This document shows, one piece after another, positions 1-6,305 of a DNA stretch of 21,794 nucleotides. Origin of the DNA: Gemmatimonadales bacterium UBA4456 (GTDB lineage Bacteria > Gemmatimonadota > Gemmatimonadetes > Longimicrobiales > Gaopeijiaceae); contig DGOW01000093.1 in the NCBI GenBank assembly GCA_002390225.1, positions 1-21,794 of the forward strand, read 5' to 3'. The notes below the pieces were generated by a model. That model saw only the letters and a program-made list of their open reading frames with translations. It searched no databases and was not told where the DNA came from. A program made the position numbers and the translations under genes. How positions within the stretch are numbered: the first letter of the stretch is position 1; each line of letters begins with the position of its first letter.

Positions 1-153
1 AAACCCACTGGAGCCGAAGTAGTGCGCGAACACACGTTCCCGTACGAGGCCGAAGATCTTGCTGATAAAGATCCCCGCGCCGACTCGGGAGGCCGTGCCT
101 CCGCCTGCCACGGCCCCGTCGCTGCGGTCCGGTCGGCCGTCGTCCGGACTCAC
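1..153 (-). CDS. murJ: MurJ lipid II flippase, N-terminal fragment (runs off the window)
   Basis: Reading the reverse strand from the GTG at 153 gives 51 open codons that leave the window at base 1. After about 22 polar residues (Gly-, Asp- and Arg-rich) comes GIFISKIFGLVRERVFAHYF and then GSSGF. This matches the start of the first membrane helix of the MurJ/MviN family, where a Ser/Lys-x-x-Gly-Leu-x-Arg-Glu motif is typical. MurJ is a polytopic inner-membrane protein of the MOP superfamily that flips lipid II for peptidoglycan synthesis. The start lies 16 bases after the stop of the small membrane-protein gene upstream, so co-transcription is likely. No strong ribosome-binding site precedes the GTG, so the exact start is uncertain. 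Only about a tenth of a typical ~500-residue protein is visible, so function rests on this short match. Confidence 0.75.
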   Translation of the reverse strand, partial: MSPDDGRPDRSDGAVAGGGTASRVGAGIFISKIFGLVRERVFAHYFGSSGF

Positions 154-169
154 ACCCGAGCGGGGCTGA

Positions 170-454
170 TCAGTCCGTATCGTCACTCGAAAGGCGCGAG
201 CTATCGTCCGCGCTCGATCGCTCGGTGAGGAGTCGGTGCACGAACTGGCTCTCTTCGTCCAAACGCATGACCTCAGCGGTCAGACGCTCGAGTTCTCCTT
301 CGAGATAGGCGATCCGTTCGGCGGTTAGATCCGCGGGGGCCTCAATGGCCCGACGTTCCACACGAGACGCGAGCGCCTGACCAAAGCGGGAGTCGAGGAC
401 GACCGCCAGCAATGGGATCAGAACAACGAGGACGAGGATCAGCTGGAGAAACAT
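170..454 (-). CDS. Small membrane-anchored coiled-coil protein, unknown function (94 aa)
   Basis: I do not recognise this gene as a named family. The ATG at 454 opens a 94-residue protein. Residues 2-20 are a strongly hydrophobic helix (Leu/Val/Ile-rich). A basic stretch follows around residues 23-35, and residues 45-77 have heptad-like spacing of Leu, Ile and Val among Glu and Arg, so a short coiled coil is likely. The tail is Ser/Asp-rich and acidic. One N-terminal helix followed by a cytoplasmic-type coiled coil resembles the layout of phage-shock protein PspB, but this is only a similarity of architecture. The gene sits between bshC (43 bp upstream) and murJ (16 bp downstream), on the same strand. 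The reading frame and position in the operon support it as a real gene. Confidence 0.6.
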   Translation of the reverse strand: MFLQLILVLVVLIPLLAVVLDSRFGQALASRVERRAIEAPADLTAERIAYLEGELERLTAEVMRLDEESQFVHRLLTERSSADDSSRLSSDDTD

Positions 455-497
455 GGTCGGAAGTTAGAGAGCACCCGAGGCGCCTGACAGACGCCTT

Positions 498-2105
498 TTA
501 AACATCTACGCGCCCCGACTCGTCAAGGTTCACTGTGAAACGAGCGTACACGTCATCAAGAAACGCGCCACCATAGCGAGCCAGGTAATACAACGGGCCC
601 TGCACCCGCTCGGCCGGCTTTCCGTTGGGCATCAGGTGCAGCTGTGCTTTTTCGATTTGAGACAGGGCGATTTCGCTCTCGCGTTTCACGGCCTGCACGA
701 CCTTTTTCTCCACCTCGCCGAGCGCTGCGAACGCCTGACTACGGAGGGACTCCACTGGACCCTTGAGGGTCGGATCGACATTACACGCGGCCTTCTGGAG
801 ATCACTCACGCCGGAACCGAGCGCGCCGCGCAGCTTCCCGATCGCGATCTTTACCTCGTCCGGCACCTCGTCACGAGCGAAGTCGCTGGCGATCTCGTGG
901 AATGGGCGTTGAAGCTGTTCGACCTCGACGTCGAACTTGTGAAGCACTTTTCCGATCTTCGTCTCGATCGCCGTCACAGCGAACCGTGGCCAGACGATCG
1001 GCATCTCGATGCCGTGCGCCTCGAAGTAGGCACCGAGCTGCGCGAAATACGCCATCTCACCAGGTCCACCCACGTAGGCGAGCGTGGGAAAGACGTGGCT
1101 CTCCACGACGGGGCGGAACAGCACGTTCGGGCTCAGAGATGCCGGATCCGCGTTGAAGGCGCCGTGGATGTCCGACTCCGTGCGGACCTCCGCCGATGTG
1201 CGGAGCCGAAATCCGGCAGGATCACGGTAGAGGCGATCACGACCGGCGCTGCCCTCCAGGAACAGATTGACACCGTCCGCCATGATCGGGACCTGCAGGT
1301 CGTAACCAGCGCCTTCGAGCGCCGCAGCCGTCGCGGCAAGGATCCCTTCTAATTCCTCTGCGCGCGGTAGTTCCTCCATAAGGAGGTCACGTGATGCGGT
1401 CTTCACCCCTGCGTGCGTAGCATCGGTGAAGAAGAGGCCGAAGCGACCCAGCAGGTGCTGAAGAAGCCCGTGAAACCCATTGGGCATCGTGGATCCGGCA
1501 GCGAATCCATCGCGAAGTAGTGTGACAAACTCCTCGGCGAAGTCTGACGGCGGGAGCGCCGAGATGAACTCATCCAGTACGGCATCCGCATCAGCGCCAA
1601 GCTCGATACGGTGGAGCGAGGGACGCGTGTCGTCGGCATACGACGACAGCTCGTAAGGCCGGAGCTCGTTGTCCGTCCCGATCAGGTAGGTGTGGTTCGC
1701 CTCCTCCCAATCGTGATCGTCGGACGCGACCCAAAAGACGGGAATCACCGGCTTGCCCAGCTTCGCTTCAAGAGCCTCGGCAAGACGAACCGCGGTGAGC
1801 CCTTTATAGATGCTATAGAGCGGACCGCCGTAGAGACCCGGCTGCTGACCCGTGGTCACCATATACCCACCCTGCTCCACGAAAGCATCTAGGCGGGCGG
1901 CATCCGCGCCCGGAGGCACAATGAGCGCGTCGACGGCCCCTGTGCGGGTAGCGGCGTCGAATCGCCCGTCGACTTCGGCCGCCTTGGCCTCGAATACACC
2001 CGGCGCTGCGAAGTGACGTCGATAGAACGATACAGCCTCCGGCTTCCCCTCTAGGTAGTCGCGCACGACCGCGGGACCGGACGGGCGCGATACGATCAGT
2101 TCCAT
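498..2105 (-). CDS. bshC: Putative cysteine ligase BshC, last step of bacillithiol synthesis
   Basis: The family is thought to add cysteine to glucosaminyl-malate, giving the thiol bacillithiol in the cytoplasm. The 535-residue length fits the ~540 residues of Bacillus BshC. Family hallmarks are visible: an N-terminal VRDYLEGKPEAVSFYRRHF-like region, TTGQQPGLYGGP at about residues 84-95, and PVFWVASDDHD at about 122-132. The C-terminal third contains a long helical stretch (about residues 410-500) matching the coiled coil of the family, before the YYLARYGG-like end. I chose the ATG at 2105, one base after the rlmH stop (TGA-G-ATG), because homologues begin here. A longer open frame reaches 2189, but its extra residues are low-complexity shadow of rlmH. 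An AAAGG within the end of rlmH can serve as ribosome-binding site. BshA and BshB are not in the window. Confidence 0.93.
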   Translation of the reverse strand: MELIVSRPSGPAVVRDYLEGKPEAVSFYRRHFAAPGVFEAKAAEVDGRFDAATRTGAVDALIVPPGADAARLDAFVEQGGYMVTTGQQPGLYGGPLYSIYKGLTAVRLAEALEAKLGKPVIPVFWVASDDHDWEEANHTYLIGTDNELRPYELSSYADDTRPSLHRIELGADADAVLDEFISALPPSDFAEEFVTLLRDGFAAGSTMPNGFHGLLQHLLGRFGLFFTDATHAGVKTASRDLLMEELPRAEELEGILAATAAALEGAGYDLQVPIMADGVNLFLEGSAGRDRLYRDPAGFRLRTSAEVRTESDIHGAFNADPASLSPNVLFRPVVESHVFPTLAYVGGPGEMAYFAQLGAYFEAHGIEMPIVWPRFAVTAIETKIGKVLHKFDVEVEQLQRPFHEIASDFARDEVPDEVKIAIGKLRGALGSGVSDLQKAACNVDPTLKGPVESLRSQAFAALGEVEKKVVQAVKRESEIALSQIEKAQLHLMPNGKPAERVQGPLYYLARYGGAFLDDVYARFTVNLDESGRVDV

Positions 2106-2106
2106 C

Positions 2107-2574
2107 TCAGCCTTTGTGGTAGGGTTCACCGCGCAGGATCGTCCCCGCGCGGTAGAGCTGCTCGGCCAAGAACAGTCTCGCCATTTCATGCGGCAACGTC
2201 ATGTCCGAGAGCGAAAGACTCGTGCGTGAACGATCGAGCACGGCCTCCCCCAGACCAAACGCACCGCCGATCACGAAGGCCACACCGGGCATGGCCTCGA
2301 CCAAGCGGGTTTCCAACCAGCGCGCCAGAGCCGTCGAATGCATGCCTTTCCCGTCTCGTGTCAGAGCGACGACCTCCAGATGCGCCGGGATGCGATCCAG
2401 AATCCTCCTCGCCTCCGCTGCCTTCACCTGCTCCCCACTCAAGGACCGCGCAGACTCCTGACTGACTTCCACGACCTCGAGCTTCCAATACCGACCAGCT
2501 CGATGCTCGTATTCCCGCACAGCCTCGGCCAGAACGCCACGCGACTTTCCGACGACCACGATCATGATCTTCAA
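2107..2574 (-). CDS. rlmH: 23S rRNA (pseudouridine1915-N3)-methyltransferase RlmH
   Basis: RlmH is a SPOUT-class enzyme that uses S-adenosylmethionine to methylate pseudouridine 1915 in helix 69 of 23S rRNA on assembled ribosomes. The trefoil-knot SAM site is seen as FVIGGAFGLG near residues 100-109 and the following LSDMTLPHEMARLFLAEQLYRA. The conserved ending PYHK is present. The start is best placed at the TTG at 2574, whose bases overlap the lpxK stop (TTGA). This gives 155 residues, the same as the E. coli protein, and AGGG lies 8 bases upstream. An ATG at 2565 is the alternative, while an upstream in-frame ATG at 2607 would add residues with no family counterpart. The stop is followed by one base and then bshC. 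Confidence 0.95.
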   Translation of the reverse strand: MKIMIVVVGKSRGVLAEAVREYEHRAGRYWKLEVVEVSQESARSLSGEQVKAAEARRILDRIPAHLEVVALTRDGKGMHSTALARWLETRLVEAMPGVAFVIGGAFGLGEAVLDRSRTSLSLSDMTLPHEMARLFLAEQLYRAGTILRGEPYHKG

Positions 2575-3620
2575 CGGCAAAGCCCTGGTATTCTCAGCAA
2601 AGAGCATACGTCCTGCTCACCCCAGTCCCAGGTCAGCGTCTGCTGGATGACGTAGCATGTCCCCAGTTCATCTGCGAACCGTTCCAGCTTCACGGCATCC
2701 TTTTCCGTGACCACGATCGGCTGCCCTCCGGCTCGTCGTCGAGCGTCCCGCACGTCTCCCCGAGAGAACTCGTGGTGGTCAGCGTACGCCCGCAGCGACA
2801 CATCACCTCCGACCACACGGCTGACATTCTTGAGCACGGTGTCCGGCCGACCGACCGCCGTAAGCACCATGACCGTGTCCAGCGTCGAAGGCCTGACCGC
2901 TTCGGTCGAGCCCGGGCGTACGTTCGCGCCCGCGAGCGATGCGAATGGCCGAAGACCGGTAGGCTCCAGGTGTACACACGCCAAAACCGGAGTCCCGGGC
3001 ACGAGCGCACGCACCCGGTCGGCCAGGGCCGAGGCAGCATCCTCCCCCGCTGTCCGTCGGGAGATGACGATCGCGTCCGCGCGTTCAAGAGACGCGACCG
3101 GTTCCCTATACGGTCCGCGCGGTAATAACGGACCTGGAAACGGATCCTCAGCTGCCAGGACAACAAGGTCTACATCTCGCGCTATCCGCCGGTGCTGGAA
3201 ACCGTCGTCGAGGACCGCTACGTCAGCGCCGTATTCGACAGCACGTCGCCCTCCCTCAACTCGATCACGCTCGACGAACACAGGCACGTCCGGGGTCCAG
3301 CGTTGGTGGAGCATGGGCTCGTCTCGGCCGTATCCGCCGTGCAAGATCGCCGGCCGGCCACCCATCTCGGCGACGGCTTTCGCGAGCCAGGATGTGATCG
3401 GAGTCTTTCCGGTCCCGCCCACCGCCAGATTCCCGACTGAGACGACGTAGAGGCCCTGGACCACGTTCGGTGGCCTCCGATCGAGGTGACGGTTGCGAAG
3501 CGTCATGGCGAACCGCCAGACCCACTCGGCTGGCATAAGCAGCGCACTCAGCAGGCTACCGGCTACCCCACCCTCACCACTCCATACTCGACGTGCCAGT
3601 CGCTGGATCGCGGCATTCAT
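2571..3620 (-). CDS. lpxK: Tetraacyldisaccharide 4'-kinase LpxK
   Basis: LpxK phosphorylates the 4' position of the tetraacyl disaccharide to make lipid IVA at the inner membrane. A predicted membrane-associated N-terminal helix (about residues 18-40) is followed by VSVGNLAVGGTGKTP (Walker A P-loop near residue 68-74). GYGRDEP, FVERDR and AVLDDGFQHRRIARDVDLVV (about 135-154) are the other family signatures. The 349-residue length is normal. The ATG at 3620 overlaps the stop of the acyltransferase gene (ATGA). The frame is open up to 3782, but those residues are a shadow of the upstream gene. The end overlaps rlmH by TTGA. In many bacteria kdtA/waaA lies between the DUF374 gene and lpxK; here it does not. 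Confidence 0.96.
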   Translation of the reverse strand: MNAAIQRLARRVWSGEGGVAGSLLSALLMPAEWVWRFAMTLRNRHLDRRPPNVVQGLYVVSVGNLAVGGTGKTPITSWLAKAVAEMGGRPAILHGGYGRDEPMLHQRWTPDVPVFVERDRVEGGRRAVEYGADVAVLDDGFQHRRIARDVDLVVLAAEDPFPGPLLPRGPYREPVASLERADAIVISRRTAGEDAASALADRVRALVPGTPVLACVHLEPTGLRPFASLAGANVRPGSTEAVRPSTLDTVMVLTAVGRPDTVLKNVSRVVGGDVSLRAYADHHEFSRGDVRDARRRAGGQPIVVTEKDAVKLERFADELGTCYVIQQTLTWDWGEQDVCSLLRIPGLCR

Positions 3621-4243
3621 GCGTGGGCTCGCTCGTTCATCGCACTTCCGATCTCGTCGGCCAGCCGCTCCAGATCCGCTCGATCGGCATCCCGAGGTAT
3701 CATGCGCGGCTCCAGATACTCGACCCGGATCGAGGACAGCGGCCTCGGAACCAGAAACCCATCCCAGCTGCGAAAGCGCCACCCCGCCGATGCTGTCACC
3801 GAAATGGGGACCACCGGCAAGCCAGCCATCTGCGCCGCCGCGAGTGCACCGGGCTTGAAGACGCCGGGCGGTCCCGTGGGCCCATCCGGTGTCACCGCAA
3901 GGTCCCGCCCTTGCCTGGCGGCCCGGACGAGTCTTTTAAGTCCCTTGCCTCCACCGCGTGTGCTCGACCCGCGCACGGTGCCGAAGCCGTTGCGTCGGAT
4001 CACGCGGGTGACGTACTCCCCGTCGTCGTGTTCGCTGACCAACACAACGATCCCTTCTTGGCGATGGTAGTGGATGAGTGGAAGCAGCTGGCCATGCCAG
4101 AATACGAACATGATCGGCTGGCCAGCCTCTCGAAAACGCAGGTAGTTCTCCTCGTTCACCCGCTCGACCCGGGTCGTCATGAACAGGCCGGCGACGATGC
4201 CGGTCCCGAGAACCCCGGCGCTCTCGAAACGCAGCTCGCTCAT
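3617..4243 (-). CDS. DUF374-type lysophospholipid/lipid A acyltransferase family protein
   Basis: This 208-residue protein belongs to the DUF374 branch of the LPLAT acyltransferases. Visible signatures are MFVFWHGQLLPL with a candidate catalytic His at residue 50, RGSSTRGGGKGL (about 91-102), and VTPDGPTGPPGVFKPG (about 117-132). LpxJ of Campylobacter jejuni is a DUF374 protein that adds a late acyl chain to lipid A, and the placement here between lpxB and lpxK makes a lipid A role likely. A phospholipid substrate cannot be excluded. The start overlaps the lpxB stop and the end overlaps the lpxK start, both by ATGA, so translation of the three is probably coupled. There is an N-terminal hydrophobic patch but no clear signal peptide, consistent with a peripheral inner-membrane enzyme facing the cytoplasm. 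Confidence 0.88.
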   Translation of the reverse strand: MSELRFESAGVLGTGIVAGLFMTTRVERVNEENYLRFREAGQPIMFVFWHGQLLPLIHYHRQEGIVVLVSEHDDGEYVTRVIRRNGFGTVRGSSTRGGGKGLKRLVRAARQGRDLAVTPDGPTGPPGVFKPGALAAAQMAGLPVVPISVTASAGWRFRSWDGFLVPRPLSSIRVEYLEPRMIPRDADRADLERLADEIGSAMNERAHA

Positions 4244-5367
4244 GTCTCGACCCCCATGATCGAGAGCGCCATCTCGGCAACTCGGGAAGACGCGCCGGGC
4301 GTTCCCAGCCGCTCGGTCACGCGATCCAGGTGGATCAGCTGGGTCATTCGGGCTTCGCTCCCCGGATCCAGCAGGTCGAGTAGCAACGGCGCTACGACGG
4401 CGGGTGTCATGTCGTCCTGCAGGATCTCGGGCACGGCCCGATGATCGAGAACGAGATTAGGCAGCCCGATGTGGTTGGTGTGGAGCACACGGCGCGCCAA
4501 GGCTGCGGTGAGACGGCTTGTCCGGTAGGCGATCACGAACGGTGTACGCTCCAACGCGGTCTCAAGGGTGGATGTACCTGACTTCACCAGAGCGGCATCG
4601 GACCAGCGCTGTAGCGCACGGGTCTCCGTTACCACCGGAAATTCCACCCCGCGGAATAGCCTCTCGTCCATCGTCTCGGCTCGGGAGACTGCAACCTGCA
4701 CTTCCGGACGTCGCTCGATCACCGCGCGCGCGATGTCAACGAACGGCTCGAGGTGGTGTTCGAGTTCCTGAAGCCTCGAACCGGGCAAGACGGCAAGGAG
4801 AGGACGCTCCGGGTCGAAACCCCACGCCGTAAGACACTCTTTGCGCCCAAGCACCTCATCCGGTCGGTCCAGAAGCGGATGCCCGACGTATTCCGCCTTT
4901 GCACCGTATTCACGAAGAAGATCCGCCTCGAACGGCAATATCGTGGCCACACCATCCGTCGTATCGGCGAGCCTTCGGGCACGGCCTCGCTTCCACGCCC
5001 ACACCTGCGGCGCGATGTAGTAGAGCACCCGGCAGCCTCGTTCGTGGGCGGCGCGCGCGATTCGCATGTTGAACCCCGGGTAATCGACGAGCACCACGAG
5101 GTCGGGGCGGCGGGCTTCAATGAGCTTGAGCACCCGGCCTTCAAGACGCAGAAAGTGCGGGAGCCTGGGCAGAACTTCGACGAAGCCCATCACAGCGAGA
5201 GTATCCAGCTCAGCGATCAACTCGACGCCTTGGGCGCGCATCCGTTCGCCACCCATGCCCAAGAACCGTGCACCAGGAATCCGTTCCTTCAGCTCTCCGA
5301 TGAACGCTGCTGCGTGGTGATCCCCAGAGGCCTCACCCGCGAGGACGAGGATGGTCGGCTCTGTCAG
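4240..5367 (-). CDS. lpxB: Lipid-A-disaccharide synthase LpxB, apparently starting at CTG
   Basis: LpxB joins UDP-2,3-diacylglucosamine and lipid X to form the beta-1,6 disaccharide of lipid A, a GT19 glycosyltransferase at the inner membrane. Visible motifs are LAGEASGD (residues 9-16), FLGMGGERM, VDYPGFNMRIA, PQVWAWKRGR, LPGSRLQELEHHL and KSGTSTLETAL. The first ATG in frame (5262) lies after the AGEASGD motif, so it cannot be the true start. Upstream of that motif the frame has no ATG, GTG or TTG before an in-frame TAG. The CTG at 5367 overlaps the stop of the preceding small gene as CTGA and gives MTEPTILVLAGEASGD, the usual N-terminal length (375 aa, close to 382 in E. coli). The start is thus inferred, while the gene identity is firm. 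Confidence 0.93.
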   Translation of the reverse strand: MTEPTILVLAGEASGDHHAAAFIGELKERIPGARFLGMGGERMRAQGVELIAELDTLAVMGFVEVLPRLPHFLRLEGRVLKLIEARRPDLVVLVDYPGFNMRIARAAHERGCRVLYYIAPQVWAWKRGRARRLADTTDGVATILPFEADLLREYGAKAEYVGHPLLDRPDEVLGRKECLTAWGFDPERPLLAVLPGSRLQELEHHLEPFVDIARAVIERRPEVQVAVSRAETMDERLFRGVEFPVVTETRALQRWSDAALVKSGTSTLETALERTPFVIAYRTSRLTAALARRVLHTNHIGLPNLVLDHRAVPEILQDDMTPAVVAPLLLDLLDPGSEARMTQLIHLDRVTERLGTPGASSRVAEMALSIMGVET

Positions 5368-5498
5368 AAGGCCCAGCCGAGGTACCAGATGGCCACGATA
5401 ACCATGATGAGGTACGCCATGAGCCGGCGCCGAGGCATCCCACCTCGGGTATCCATCCAGTTGCTCTTGCGCCTTCTACGCGCCCGGAGAAGTGACAT
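5364..5498 (-). CDS. Small membrane protein of 44 aa between lpxA and lpxB, unknown
   Basis: I do not recognise this protein. The ATG at 5498 shares its A with the lpxA stop (TGATG), and the stop at 5364-5366 overlaps the lpxB start as CTGA, so the frame is locked between two coupled genes. The product begins MSLLRARRRRKSN, continues through a Met/Arg-rich linker (GGMPRRR), and ends in one hydrophobic helix of about 18 residues (LMAYLIMVIVAIWYLGWAF) that runs to the C-terminus. The positive-inside rule predicts a cytoplasmic N-terminus and a C-tail-anchored topology. It fills the only space between lpxA and lpxB and has no competing use. A role in scaffolding or membrane placement of LpxA/LpxB is possible but purely speculative. 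It is too short for many gene callers. Confidence 0.7.
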   Translation of the reverse strand: MSLLRARRRRKSNWMDTRGGMPRRRLMAYLIMVIVAIWYLGWAF

Positions 5499-6304
5499 CA
5501 GGTCGTGATTCCGCGCTCACTTGCGCGGATGAACTCGATCAGATGTCGCACCTCGGGCACACCCTCGATCGCGGACTCGGTGCGGTCGAGCGCCTTGGAA
5601 AGATTCACGTCGCTCTTGAAAAGCATCCGGTACGCGGTCTTGAGTGCTTTCCGGACATCACCCGAGAGCCCGCGCCGCTCTAGGCCGACTGTATTGAGTC
5701 CGAACAGTCGCAGAGGATTGCCCGCTGCACGGCAGTAGGGGGGCACGTCCTGCGGAACCCGCGAGCCTCCGCCTACGAAGGCGTGGGCGCCGATCCGGAC
5801 GAACTGGTGGATCGGGGTAACGCCCCCGACGATCGCCCAGTCCTCAGCCACTACGTGACCCCCCATATTCACCGAATTCGCGAGAATGACGTGGCTACCC
5901 AGCTCGCAATCGTGCGCGACATGCGTGTACGCCATAAGCAGGCAGTCGCTCCCGATCACGGTCCTGCCGGACGCAGCTGTGCCACGGTTCAGGGTCGCGA
6001 ACTCACGGATCACCGTACGGTCACCGATCTCGAGCGTCGCGTCCTCACCCAGATATTTCAGATCCTGTGGGTCTGAGCCCAGAACAGCGCCATTGGCGAT
6101 GGTGCAATCCTCACCCAGCACTGTGTCCCGCTCGATCAGGACCCGCGGTCCGATGGTGGTACCATCCCCGATGGTCACGCCAGGGCCTACCAGCGCCCAG
6201 GGCCCGATCGTGACACCGTCCCCAACCTGCGCGTCAGAGTCGACGATCGCAGTCGAGTGGATCTTCGTCTCGCCCCGAGCCGTCAATGCTGCAGGTTGTG
6301 ACAT
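5498..6304 (-). CDS. lpxA: UDP-N-acetylglucosamine O-acyltransferase LpxA
   Basis: LpxA performs the first step of lipid A synthesis, moving a 3-hydroxyacyl chain from acyl-ACP to the 3-OH of UDP-GlcNAc in the cytoplasm. The sequence is a left-handed beta-helix built of hexapeptide repeats (for example VTIGPW, VTIGDG, TVIGSD) over about residues 15-190, followed by a C-terminal helical domain. The stretch AYTHVAHDC near residues 125-133 carries the expected catalytic His (residue 131, matching H125 of E. coli). Other family marks are GSDPQDLKY, REFATLNRGT and TPIHQFVRIGAHAFVGGGS. The 268-residue length is usual. The ATG at 6304 lies one base after the fabZ stop, and the end overlaps the small membrane gene by one base. 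Confidence 0.97.
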   Translation of the reverse strand: MSQPAALTARGETKIHSTAIVDSDAQVGDGVTIGPWALVGPGVTIGDGTTIGPRVLIERDTVLGEDCTIANGAVLGSDPQDLKYLGEDATLEIGDRTVIREFATLNRGTAASGRTVIGSDCLLMAYTHVAHDCELGSHVILANSVNMGGHVVAEDWAIVGGVTPIHQFVRIGAHAFVGGGSRVPQDVPPYCRAAGNPLRLFGLNTVGLERRGLSGDVRKALKTAYRMLFKSDVNLSKALDRTESAIEGVPEVRHLIEFIRASERGITT

Positions 6305-6305
6305 C

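Noticed and set aside
455..497. AGGCG...CGCCT inverted repeat after bshC
   Set aside because: The stem is only 5 bp with a 9-base loop and no following T-run, so I do not call a terminator.
636..1352. Long plus-strand open frame (238 aa) opposite bshC
   Set aside because: Composition is that of an antisense shadow in GC-rich DNA and there is no family resemblance; bshC on the other strand is convincing throughout.
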